NCBI GenBank assembly: GCA_905250115.1
Contig: CAJNOI010000200.1
Coordinates: 1 to 64,000 of the forward strand
DNA length: 64,000 nucleotides
Direction of reading: 5' to 3'
From: Adineta steineri
Lineage: Eukaryota > Rotifera > Eurotatoria > Adinetida > Adinetidae
Shown here: positions 20,201-34,507 of the stretch, piece after piece
Layout of the letters: each line of letters starts with the position of its first letter
Numbering within the stretch: position 1 is the first letter of the stretch
Translations under genes and position numbers: made by a program
Notes under the pieces: model-generated
What the model saw: only the letters and a program-made list of their open reading frames with translations
The model's database searches: none
Told to the model about the DNA's origin: nothing

Positions 20201-20799
20201 TTCCAACATGATCTGATGCATTTCGTGCTTTAATTTCGAAAATTTTTACAATCGATTCTAGACTTTGTAATTTTTCTTCATTCTCTCGTTTTATTTCTTC
20301 TAGATGATCTTCAACTTGAAGATAACGCTTTACAAGAAAGAAAAAAATATATAGATAGTTTCTTTTATTCAAAAAATTAAAAATTACCTGTTGATATTCT
20401 TTATGAAAACTTTTTTCACGTTCATATTGTTGAAATAACTGTTCATTTTGTTCTTTTAATGATTCCGTTTCAAGTTTACTCACTTCACGTTCATGTAATG
20501 CACTATCAAGTGATTCTACAAAAAAAAAATTTTTTATAGAAAAAAAAAGAACAACAATATTATTATATACCTAATGTTGAAATCATTACTGGCATTAAAT
20601 CTTTAACACTATTTTCACCAAAATTTTTTATAATACGTTCTAATTCTTTATAAACATTACTAGCTAATGTTGTTACTGTTTCTGACAATGGTGTTTGACT
20701 ATCTTCACTAATTGTTGATGATATCAATTCATGTTCATTTAAATCCGAATGTACCATTGTATCTCGATTTGTTGAGAATAATATTGATTTTGTTGACAT
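14213..20799 (-). CDS. MAPK8IP3: JNK-interacting scaffold JIP3/JIP4 (Sunday driver/UNC-16)
   Basis: A scaffold linking JNK-pathway kinases and vesicle cargo to kinesin-1 and dynein. Thirty exons were traced: 20799-20571, 20515-20388, 20327-20136, 20069-19978, 19630-19520, 19464-19352, 19264-19208, 19095-19060, 18857-18753, 18647-18602, 18552-18470, 18280-18223, 18169-18113, 18061-17996, 17936-17870, 17692-17457, 17260-17009, 16923-16732, 16677-16488, 16434-16170, 16112-16047, 15997-15950, 15891-15835, 15598-15541, 15488-15408, 15353-15286, 15233-15085, 15026-14855, 14799-14686, 14580-14213. They sum to 3756 bases, 1251 residues. The N-terminal RH1 and coiled coil ([13 protein letters not shown]), the leucine-zipper region ([15 protein letters not shown]), the RH2 region ([20 protein letters not shown]), [10 protein letters not shown], and the C-terminal propeller ([52 protein letters not shown]) all match vertebrate JIP3/4. 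JIP3 and JIP4 cannot be told apart. The acceptor at 17260 was picked because the one at 17277 breaks the frame. Confidence 0.96.
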
Positions 20800-22174
20800 A
20801 TATAAATATATATATATTAGGTTTTTTATAATAAAATGAAAAAGAGATATTGATCACTTCATGCCCATATATATGAACACGTAAACAAACGTGTAACTCA
20901 ATTTACGCTTGTATTTGATCAATCCATCTTCTATGACCTCATCATACGATGAATCATCATGGATGTTAATCGGAAGTTTTCATTGGTTACATGACTGACA
21001 GATGCAATCAATCGAAGTATGAATTTAATGTATTTGCATTCTATTACGATTACAATATAGTAATCATTTATGCAAATATATAAATAGACAAAAATAAATC
21101 AATAGAATATTCTGGTGATGAATATAGATACATAGAAAAGAAAGGTGTCGTCATATGATTGTATTTTATCTCTCGAAAATCAAATGATAAGAATTTATTT
21201 TAAAGAAAATTACATAGTTCTATATTATTACAATTAGAACATTTATTTTGAAGTATAATCTATTTTATTTTTCTAATCTTGACAAACAATATCATTATTG
21301 ATAGTTAATACAAATAAAAGGACTAATAGATCAATGGCGGATCTAGGATTTTGGAAGCGAAGGGCGATTCTTGAGTAAGGGGAAGTGGGGCGATTTTGGC
21401 TAAAAACTATTTTTGATCCAACTGCAGTAGTGTGAACCTATTTTTGCTATAAAAAGTCAAAAACAATTTCTGAAGGCGGGTGACCGCCCACCCCTAAATC
21501 CGCCACTATAATAGATTGCTATGCAATACTTGTATTTTATTCTATTTTTAAACTTTTATAATGAAACATGCTTTAAAATCAATAACTTTTCATCAAATCT
21601 TAGGTATCAATCAAACAAAATCGATCACAATATATAATTTTTATTTTTCATTTCTTCAACAAGTTGAAAATACAAATCACATTTTAGTTATTTATATATT
21701 ATATACTTCGGACAATTGTATTTAATCCCTTAGTTTTTATTTGAAAATGATTAAATTCTGAAATATGACGCCATCTTTATTATATAAAACGCTTTAAGCT
21801 TAACGTATATCTTAACCAATCATATATGTAATTACAAATGAATCATATGTCTTAATAGATGGTGCTATGACTTTTTTTCAAAAATTATTTGATTCGATTC
21901 AATTAATGACCGTTCAGATTTAAATTAAAACTAACAAAAACAAAATCTGTTACGTATACATAGTCAAAAAGCGAATCTTTCATGTGTTTAGAAGAAATTT
22001 TCATTGAATTAATAGGTGTACTATTGGAAAACAATAGATATTGCATCAGAAAAAGAAAATAATACACAGTTGAATCACATGATTTGACCTTTATATTTTA
22101 TCTAATTGATTTCTATTTATATGTTTTTTGTTTATTTTATAATAGATCTATATCAACTATAAGATGAATTATCA
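20800..22174. promoter_or_regulatory. shared upstream region of JIP3/4 and RECQL5
   Basis: AT-rich 1.4-kb spacer between two divergent genes, holding both promoters and one small hAT-like element (21332-21508). No coding sequence is seen. Confidence 0.5.
21332..21508. mobile_element. hAT-like MITE, 177 bp
   Basis: Exact 8-bp flanks TAATAGAT lie at 21324-21331 and 21509-21516. The ends are inverted: left CAATGGCGGATCTAGG, right (reverse complement) TAGTGGCGGATTTAGG. CAGTGGCGGAT-type ends with 8-bp duplications are typical of hAT transposons. The interior is G-rich and non-coding, so it is a non-autonomous copy. Confidence 0.8.
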
Positions 22175-26205
<4,031 letters not shown>

Positions 26206-27222
26206 TATTTCAAGACGGCCTCTCGGCAAGTGGGCAAAACAAACCAACCAACATAAAGAGAGTCTTATACACAAGAGAATGTGTCCGTCTAGTCATATGT
26301 GAACACCTACTGCCGGTGGCTCTCATTCGTGTCATTCATCTTCGTTTTTCTTTTTCTTTTTGTCTCTTTGATTTGTTATTATCTCTCTTTCATTTTTTTT
26401 TTGGTTTTTTTTTCACATGCATTTCGGAATAATTGTTTGTTAACTTCCATTAGGTAGTACAAACATAATCTTATTCCGAATTGCTTTTAATAAAAACAAA
26501 AGTACTATAGTCTTGAAAGAAAAAAAAAAGAAAACTAGCGCCGAGTTTTTACTTTTAAATGCATTCAATACCGACGAGTTTTAACAGTATACATACACCG
26601 ATCTATGCGTGTATCTTCTAGATTGGCGACATATGTCTTCGACAAAACTTTAGATTATTAAATTTGTGGATATGTATATATATATTAGAACATATGGCAT
26701 ACAATTTGAACATCTTAGGTTAGTGTTATGATGAATATTTAATGATATTGGAAACAATATGATCAATGGGTTACTACTGAATACTTGGAATATTTTAGAT
26801 TGAACAATTTTTATGAGGTGCAGGCAATGCAAACTTCAAGTGAAATGTTTTTTTCTTACGTTTTTTACATATGGCTTGATAGAGCGTGAGTTACTATGTA
26901 CTGCTGCCATCGGAAATTTATGTTCATATTAGATAGGAAAGCATGAGAATAAATAAAAATGATGTTTTTCATATTTTTTTACTTAAAAAGAGTGTCTAGG
27001 AAAAATAAATATCAAATCTTTGGGATGAGTAACTCACGCTCTATCAAGCAATGTTAATAAAAACTAAAAATAATAATAAACCTTTTTTTCTATAATATCA
27101 TTCACTTAAGATTGATTTATTTAAAATTCAGATAATGTATGTGATTAATAAAAAAAAGAATCGAATCATTTTGTATCATACGGCATAGAAGCCCTAAAAT
27201 ATAGGCAAAAGTAAAATGTCGA
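26206..27222. other. intergenic after RECQL5
   Basis: Pyrimidine-rich 3' sequence follows RECQL5 (about 26336-26420), then AT-rich DNA carrying one 176-bp inverted-repeat element. No gene is seen. Confidence 0.55.
26874..27049. mobile_element. 176-bp element with perfect 22-bp terminal inverted repeats
   Basis: The left end at 26874-26895 (starting GCTTGATAGAGCGTGAG) is the exact reverse complement of 27028-27049. The interior is AT-rich and non-coding. No clear target duplication is visible (flanks ACATATG and AATGTTA). It is MITE-like, superfamily unknown. Confidence 0.7.
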
Positions 27223-27399
27223 TCAATGAGGTACAGTCAGAAATTTCATAATTAGAGAGAAAAAGTATTTTTGATTATCATCGTCTGGAGCGCATTCAAT
27301 CATATGACGCATATAACATTCTTCGCAAATATATGAACCGCAAAATCCACAGCTTATAACAGCTTCACCAACACCATAACATTCAGGACAAATCGTCAT
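27223..27399 (-). CDS. small Cys-rich protein, possible zinc finger
   Basis: A 58-residue open frame with a clean ATG and TGA. The peptide starts MTICPECYGVGEAVISCGFC and continues with YICEECYMRH and IEC. It has four CxxC-type pairs or near-pairs plus a late His and Cys, the spacing expected of a small treble-clef or ribbon zinc-binding fold. I do not recognise a family. It lies alone between RECQL5 (+) and an F-box gene (+) on the opposite strand. It could instead be the last exon of a larger gene whose other exons I cannot see. The cysteine density in AT-rich DNA is the main reason to believe it is coding. Confidence 0.5.
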   Translation of the reverse strand: MTICPECYGVGEAVISCGFCGSYICEECYMRHMIECAPDDDNQKYFFSLIMKFLTVPH

Positions 27400-28077
27400 T
27401 CTTAAGTTACATGTGAATATGCACTTAGAAGGGATTTGATTTATTGATGAAATAACCTACTGAGAGATTGTCTTTCCTTATATGAAAGACAAAAACAGAC
27501 AGGCGGTAGCTTTTTTTGTAAGCAAATAACTTATATAGTTTGTATAACTCACATTCTAAACACTTGTTCTTGTCTGTATAGTCAGACATCACGTACCAAC
27601 ATTCTTAATAAATCATTTCAATTATCTCATGATTAAGAAACGTGAGGGTGTGGGTGTGGATATTTAACGTATCTTGCATCCACATTCCTGTAATCGAACA
27701 ATGAGTATTATTGTTGATTTCATCGGAACTCAATGTGATTTGAGATCACATAACTGATTATACTATAGTTGATTCTCGAAGTCAGCTGTTCGTTTCTAAA
27801 GCGGAATGGCAGTTATCTCTAATCGATTACGATAGATCGGAGGATGATATATTGAATGAAATCTCTGATTTGTACACAATTCATATGATACGTTTATCTG
27901 TGATCGATATTCACACCTTTATAATGCTTAAAAAAAGGAAATGAAAAAAATAATTCGAAAGAGGTCATGATAAAGTATACCATTGGTTGAGTAATGCTTT
28001 GTCTTCACATTCACAATGTTTCTTCGAAGTGAAAAGACAGTATAAAAGAATTTTTCGGTGGTATTACAACAAGAGAA
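27400..28077. other. intergenic before F-box gene
   Basis: No gene is seen. A telomere-like foldback lies at 27642-27690. The last 60 bases should hold the promoter and 5' leader of the F-box gene. Confidence 0.5.
27642..27690. repeat. telomere-like foldback
   Basis: GTGAGGGTGTGGGTGTGG faces CATCCACATTCC across a short AT loop. It is a member of the dispersed TGTGGG palindrome family. Confidence 0.65.
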
Positions 28078-30113
28078 ATGTCGTTATTATCTCAATTTGA
28101 AGAAATATTGCCTAATGAAATATTCTTAATGATATTTGAATATTTGAATGCTCATGATTTGTTTCAATCATTGTATAATCTAAATGAAAGATTCAAGAAT
28201 GTAATTCATTCAATGCCATTATATCACATCGATTTAAATAATATTCAACGAAAAGCAACGTTGGATTATTATCAAAATCTAGTGATACCAACAATTCAAT
28301 GTCGGGACAATTTGACAATGTTTACTTTAGATATCGATGATGATTTATGTTCATGTATTCGTATTCTGGATCAAATAAAACTAGAAAATGTAACATCATT
28401 AAAAATCAAAAATTTAAATAAAGATAATGCTATTTATTTACTATCTCTATTACCATCGTTAACACAACTACTTTTCTTACGTATTCAATCAAAAGTCGAT
28501 TTAGATTTAAACCAATTTTCACAATTCATCACCATGCCTTCATTAAAACAATTTGAATTATTATTTTTAAATTATTATTATCCATCATATTCAACAATCG
28601 AACTACCAAATATAGTATCAAATATTGAATATTTATGTGTATATCGATATTTTCGAATCCAACAATTCAAAGAATTACTTCGATATTTACCAAAACTAAA
28701 GAAACTATTTATCTACATTAGATCTCATGTGTATTCAACATCTATTGATAACAAGAATAATAATCTTCATCAATTGGTACCGAATTTAAACGATTTACAA
28801 TTATATGTACAACTGTTAGGTAATGAATGAAATTGTCTTGCTCTAAAAAAGATTTCCTATCTGTACTGTTTAGTTGCGAAACAGTTCTTCATAGATAGCA
28901 CATTTAACTTATTTATACTCATAGTTAGCAAAGATCGTTGACAAATAAAATTTGTCCCTGTTATGAAATCTCATGTTCGTAACATGTCAACTTTATTAAG
29001 CGTTCTTAAACGATAAACTTCAGATCTTCTTCACTCGATATTTCTAATTATTTGTTGTTTATATTAAAAGAATTTGATCAATTACAACTATTGCTACGAT
29101 CATTATCTCATCAATTAAAACGTCTCGCAATATCATGTTGGTCTTATGAGTATACCGATGGTCAAAAATGGGAAATATTCTTAAAATCATTTTCAGTATT
29201 AAAGCATTTTCAACTGGATATCACGTTATCTGAGTTACCAGTCCATCCAATTAACATCAAAGAAATATTATCATCATTTCAAACAAAGTTTTTCCTAGAT
29301 GCTCGTTGGTATTTTGCAATTGACTATAATCCAAATGTTGACATCAAATTTGTTTTTTATTCGTTACCATGGCCCATTAAATATTTTCATACAATTCTGT
29401 ATGATATAGAAACATTGTCCACAAAAACAACAATACCCGATCAATCCTATTCAACTAGTAATGTTCGACATCTATATATCCAATTATATGATCAAATATC
29501 GAATGCAATAACTGGACAACGTTATTATTCGAATGCTGAATCTTTAATCTTAATTAATCGTTTATCAGATCATAGTAATGAGCGTTCATTGCAAATGATT
29601 AATGATTTATCTCATACAATTGATTTAACGCGGATAAAATCTTTAAAACTTACTGATTTCAATTCTCTGCAACCATCATTTCTAATTCCATTCATGAATT
29701 ATTTCCATAATCTATTCGAATTAAAACTTCCTTGCCATATCTATCTACAGCATCAAAGTTTAATATCAACGATGTCAACTATTCACACATTAGTACTTTA
29801 TTATGATTCCAATGATATCACCAAAGATGAACTATGGACTGGTTTGACACGATTATCATTGAATATAAAAAATTTCAAATGTATAACCAAGCACCCAAGT
29901 AAAATATGGAATGTGTTACTCATTTTACATCTATACAAATTCTTCAATATAAAAAAATTATTATTGAAAATTGATGACACAGCAGAAGCACAGATATTTA
30001 CGAATACATTTATTCACATGGTCGATGAAATTATGTTGAAAACGTCTTCAGATGACCAATATAATTTTCTGTATAAAATAAATGATCACAAACAATTGAT
30101 TATGTGGTTTTAA
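28078..30113 (+). CDS. F-box protein with LRR-like C-terminal region
   Basis: Two exons, 28078-28819 and 29071-30113, joined in phase (1785 bases, 594 residues). An F-box lies at about residues 8-50 (ILPNEIFLMIFEYLNAHDLF, then LNERFKNVI). It is followed by long Leu/Ile-rich repeats with LRR-like spacing (for example LPSLTQLLFLRI and LPKLKKLFIYI). F-box proteins bind SKP1 and choose targets for SCF ubiquitin ligases; that role is inferred from the family. Families of this layout are numerous in bdelloids. The 251-bp intron is longer than most here. A second protein of the same design lies at 40261-42270. Confidence 0.85.
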
Positions 30114-30622
30114 AAACTTCTTAATTTCCGTTTCTGTTGTTGATTTCTTTGTATTTGTTTATTCAAGATAATAAATCGATAATAATAAGGGTAAAAATTG
30201 AGTTCTTCTGAGTGTAGAGAAAAGGAATGCATAATGGATACAACAGATTAAATATTCAGATTTGATACTTGATGTGAGAGGTGTGGTTGTGAGAGAAGAA
30301 GAGTCCTTAACACTTACACCCTCAAGAACTTTATTGCTGAAATATATTTTGATAAAATAAACTTCACTCGTTTCTCTCATTGATAAAATATGTAAACCAC
30401 TATGAATTTATATAGTATTGATTCGTTGAAAAGATCACACTGAATTTGATATCAAATTAACATCATTTATGCCAGTGAAAAGTTTTTTTTATACTAACAA
30501 AACAACTTGTGATAGTGTGATATGTCTAAGAATCTATCCAATCGAAATGCATCATCGTTATAACAAAAGAAGAAAGAAAATAATTTCGTTTTAACGTAAA
30601 CAATGTCATATCAAAAACGAAA
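30114..30622. other. intergenic with one foldback
   Basis: No gene is seen. A telomere-like foldback lies at 30270-30326 (GTGAGAGGTGTGGTTGTGAG facing CACTTACACCCTCAAG). Confidence 0.55.
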
Positions 30623-31390
30623 ATGTCGATATTTCGTTTAGCTACAATCAATGTACATTCTTTTCGTAAGCCTGAAAATCGTCAAAGTAATATCGATGAA
30701 TTAGTATCGATTCTTAAACCATTAAATTTACATTTTATTGCTGTTGAAGAAATACAAAACAATGATAAATGGAAGAAATTTTCTCAAGATATGTCATTAC
30801 CTTATTCAATCTATGGACCATGGAATGGAAATGCTGCTGGGAATGGTATTCTATCATGTTATCCAATTCAATCTTATTCAAATCAACAATCAACTTTAAT
30901 TTGTCAAGGTGGTACTAGATCTTTTCTTCAATGTTCTATAGATGATTTTACATGTGCTGTGACACATTTAGATCATATGGAAGAAGATGTTCGATTAGAA
31001 CAAATTAAAGAATTTAAACCATATGATCCGGATATTGATATACTTATGGGTGATATGAATTCTTTAACAAGAGATGATTATTCGGATAATTATTATGAAA
31101 AGATTATTGTCAATAAACGTGAAAAATCGAATTGGGAAAAACCTCGTTTTGATTTAACTCATTTAATAACACATCAATGGAATTATCAAGATGCATTTAA
31201 ATTAATAAATCCACAAATAAAAGATGAACAATTATCAACATGTGCATATGGAACACGTATTGATTATATTTATGTACATCCTCGTAATAATGAACGATGG
31301 AATTTGACAAAATGTTCGATAATTGATACTAAAGGAGTGACAGATCATAATTGTGTTTTTGCTGAATTCAGTAAAAATTCTTCAAATTAA
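30623..31390 (+). CDS. endonuclease/exonuclease/phosphatase-fold protein
   Basis: An intronless 255-residue protein. The EEP-fold catalytic stations are visible in order: ATINVHSF near residue 8, VEEIQ near 40, a HLDHM block near 112, LMGDMNSL near 138, RIDYIYVHP near 210 and GVTDHNCVFAEF near the C terminus. These are the Asn, Glu, Asp-x-Asn and Asp-His positions used for metal-dependent phosphodiester cleavage. The substrate (DNA, RNA, phosphoinositide or other) cannot be told. No signal peptide is seen. Lack of introns and size fit bdelloid genes that may derive from bacteria or retrocopies, but I cannot show transfer. The ATG at 30603 is out of frame, so 30623 is used. Confidence 0.88.
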   Translation: MSIFRLATINVHSFRKPENRQSNIDELVSILKPLNLHFIAVEEIQNNDKWKKFSQDMSLPYSIYGPWNGNAAGNGILSCYPIQSYSNQQSTLICQGGTRSFLQCSIDDFTCAVTHLDHMEEDVRLEQIKEFKPYDPDIDILMGDMNSLTRDDYSDNYYEKIIVNKREKSNWEKPRFDLTHLITHQWNYQDAFKLINPQIKDEQLSTCAYGTRIDYIYVHPRNNERWNLTKCSIIDTKGVTDHNCVFAEFSKNSSN

Positions 31391-31480
31391 TATTGTCGTT
31401 TTTAATTGTCATTAAAATTACCTTGAATACAATAATGTATAATCTGAATTCGTGGCATCTCCAAGATTTTCAAAATGATG

Positions 31481-31523
31481 GGACCGGTGGGTGTGGGCGT
31501 GTATTATACCCCGCATCTTACCC
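31481..31523. repeat. telomere-like repeat, short foldback
   Basis: CCGGTGGGTGTGGGCGTG is followed by a short, degenerate facing arm (CCCCGCATCTTACCC). It is a weak member of the TGTGGG family. Confidence 0.45.
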
Positions 31524-31871
31524 AAATGCAGTTCGTAAGAACGATCAGCATTATGATCGTATGTGTTATATTCTCTTTCGTTTTGGTGTATGTTTTCCTT
31601 TCTGTTCTTCTGCTTGTATAGGTATTTTCCTCTCTTGTCATTCTCTCTATCGAGAGGTATTTTCGACTCTTTCATATATGAGGAATTAGCCCACTCTCTG
31701 TTATTTTAACTTTCATGTTACTTTATGTGATGTTCATTTTAAGAATTTTCTTTTCGTATTTATACATGGGCTTTCTTACTTTTGTCAACCTATATATAAT
31801 TGTTCATTTTGTGCAGAGAGTGCGTGTAATAAATAAATTCCAAGCGGATTACAAGCTTAATAGTGTGGGTG

Positions 31872-31971
31872 NNNNNNNNNNNNNNNNNNNNNNNNNNNNN
31901 NNNNNNNNNNNNNNNNNNNNNNNNNNNNNNNNNNNNNNNNNNNNNNNNNNNNNNNNNNNNNNNNNNNNNNN
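31872..31971. other. assembly gap (100 N)
   Basis: Exactly 100 N. The last known bases on the left are GTGTGGGTG, so the break begins inside a telomere-like G-rich repeat. The right side (CAAATGAAATT) is ordinary AT-rich DNA. True gap length is unknown. Confidence 0.95.
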
Positions 31972-32534
31972 CAAATGAAATTATGCTATCAGAATATGTA
32001 TGCTTCGAAGCGAGGTAATTTGCTGTTAGTCTCAAATAAAAGAATGTAAGCCTCTTCGCCGGAAAGAAGATCATCGAAAACCAACGTTGTCGAAACCATA
32101 CAGAAATCCATCGTAAATTTTCATGTGTTTTTGCTGGCATCAGTTTTTGACGAAGAGCATACAGATTAAATAAAAATGCTACTTATTTAGAAAGCCTATT
32201 CAATTTTTTAGTAGATATAATTCAGAGTCTTTAGCCATAAGAAATATTATCCTTTTAATAAAATTTCTTACCCTCTGTATACTCTTACTATTGGATAAAC
32301 CGGAGGTATCCAAACTACTTTATCTAACGTGTCCGACAGAACACAAGAGAATGGACTGGTAAGTTAACAAGACATTCCAAAAACTGTTTCCAACTCTCAT
32401 TCTTTCCATTTATTGAAAAAACCACTCATCCGATTTGAATGCTATTTTGAAATAAATACTCCAGAATAAAAAAATTCGGCAAAATGAATGTCTGTCACAT
32501 CTTCAGACGGATGCAACACAGCGCACGCCTCAGT

Positions 32535-32740
32535 CTTTACCAACATAAATACCATCACGATCATAAGAATCAACATCAAGATAATAAGAATCAGCATCAT
32601 CAGAAGAATCACCACCATCAAGATAAGCATAAGAACGAGCAGGAAGACAACCAGCACTAACACCAGCACGAACAACAACAGGACGAAGACGATGATCAAG
32701 ATCAGGACGACCATCAAGAGGAGCATCATAGTCGTCGGAC
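32535..32740. repeat. low-complexity CATCA/AAGA-rich tract
   Basis: About 200 bases made of short imperfect units such as ATCAAGA, AATCA and AACAAC, nearly free of T on the plus strand in its right part. All reading frames through it are open and give repetitive peptides, which explains overlapping open frames on both strands. No evidence of coding. Confidence 0.6.
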
Positions 32741-33232
32741 TTTCTGTTCAACATATCTGTGTTACTGATTGCTTGGTTGTTTTCAACTAAAAAGTATTAT
32801 TTCGTTTAAATCATTAGGGTGAAAGAAAATAAATTAAGTATGTATCGTGTTTTTGGATATTACTATTTTTAAGATCGATTCAATTTGGTTTCTTATGGAT
32901 TGTGTTTGGCTGTTCGTCTGGTTTCCTGAGAGCTCGTGACAAGAGACAACAAGGATCTGATAAATCGCTTTTTAAGTTTTAGTTTTGCGAATTTGTAGAG
33001 TTGGTTTAGTTGTTAACTCATATAATAAGCATTTAGCCCAATATCGGGTTTAAGAGTAAATATTGGATATGGAATTTTCAGTACCTCTATCTGCTCAAAA
33101 GTTTAAGATGAAAGGTCAAATATAATGGGTGGTGGTTAATCGCTGACGTTTTACTTATGAGGGAACCTCTTCAAGTGTCCTCTTTGGATTACAATGATAT
33201 TTTGCCCATAGATGGTACACAGTGATCCAGTA

Positions 33233-33729
33233 AAGAATCCGAAAAGGGTTGCGTTACATTGGAGGTATGACTAAGATATTCAATTTTTTCAATATAAACT
33301 TTATCAAGAAGCCTGAGGAAGGCCCTCAGGAATCGAAAAACCTTAGTTTTGATTTCTGGTGTGCAACACTGCATTTTTGAAGATCTCAACTATATTAACG
33401 CTGAACAAAAAATTTAAAAGTTTTGAACCAAGTGTCTCTGAAATATGATATTTTTAACGGACAAACAGTTTTTATGAATAATTAACGTATACGCAACCTA
33501 CACTATTTTAAAAATTTCAAACCTCGAAGAGAACTGATTAAAAACTTTAAAATTTTTTTTGAAGTTAACGTAGTTGAGATCTTCAAAAATGCAGTGTTGC
33601 ACACCAAAAATGAAAACTAAGATTTTTCGATTCCTGAGGGCCTCCTCAGGCTTCTTGATAAAGTATATATTAAAAAAAATGAATATCTCAGCCGTATCTC
33701 CATTGCAACTCAAACCTTTTTGGATTCTT
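33233..33729. repeat. large foldback (two arms of about 225 bp)
   Basis: 33233-33458 is an imperfect reverse complement of 33505-33729. Matching blocks in order include AAGAATCC, CTTTATCAAGAAGCCTGAGG, CCCTCAGGAATCGAAAAA, GTGTGCAACACTGCATTTTT and GAAGATCTCAACTA. The spacer is about 45 bp. It could form one long hairpin. It has no coding capacity and is likely a foldback transposon remnant or an inverted duplication. Confidence 0.8.
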
Positions 33730-33751
33730 AATAAAAACCATAATCAATAGA

Positions 33752-33943
33752 CAGCCTTAGCGCGAGTCAGCCAGCATTCGGGGGGGGGGGGGGTTGTAGC
33801 GAAATTTTTTTGATTTTCTAGGGCGTGTAGCATGATCTTTGTTCAAAAAATTAAGAGAATTTGACGATTTTGTTGAGCAAAAAAATAGAAGTTTTCAAAG
33901 ATTGGGGGTGTTACACCCCCCCCCTCCGGTCGCGCCACCCCTG
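33752..33943. mobile_element. hAT-like MITE, 192 bp
   Basis: The ends begin CAGCCTTAGCGCGA and, reverse-complemented, CAGGGGTGGCGCGACCGG. The 8-bp flanks are TCAATAGA (33744-33751) and TCAATGGA (33944-33951), seven of eight matching. Long G and C runs lie just inside the ends. It is non-coding and somewhat decayed. Confidence 0.7.
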
Positions 33944-34507
33944 TCAATGGACTCCGATCAGATTTATTTTTGGTCCTATATTCTGGGAACTACAAAGGAG
34001 ACGCTCTTCGAAAAAAGAAAGGTCAAAAATATAGTTGAAATTTGCTTAATTCGATGTAGGTTTTTCTTTCTGATATAGAAAGGCGTGTTTTTAACCCAAA
34101 ATGGAGTCTTTGTGATGAAAATGTTGCGAATTGCAGCGGAAAATACGCAACACTACGTGTTGACGACAATATTCATAGGTTTTTAGAGAGATCTTGCAAA
34201 TAGCTGGTATTAAACATTGAGTTTACTATTTTCAGATCACCAGTTTTGGGAACACTTTTTAAAAGCTGAGCTCAATACCAGTTTTACGGTCTTATTTATG
34301 AATGTCAAAACGATAGATTTAAATGTTTTTGAAGTTACTGGTCTTTAGAACTAACAGTCTCGGTTTGAAATCATATCACCATTAGTGATGAATCTTTCAC
34401 TCTGATGGAACGTTTGAATTTAATATTTTTGACATTTGTGAGCCTTCAACTCGAATCCTAATTAAGCAGTAATGTAATCGAATAGAACTATTGTAGATTC
34501 AATAATC

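Larger units (their letters stand above)
31391..34507. other. accessory gene-poor region with gap and repeats
   Basis: Contains a telomere-like stretch (31481-31523), the assembly gap, low-complexity DNA (about 32535-32740), a large foldback (33233-33729) and an hAT-like element (33752-33943). The short open frames here coincide with these repeats and are not taken as genes. 33944-34507 shows nothing recognisable. Confidence 0.6.

Noticed and set aside
32442-32790. Three overlapping open frames on both strands
   Set aside because: All result from the low-complexity CATCA/AAGA tract; peptides are repeats without a domain.
33189-33713. Two minus-strand frames with similar peptides
   Set aside because: They are the two arms of the large foldback read in different frames.
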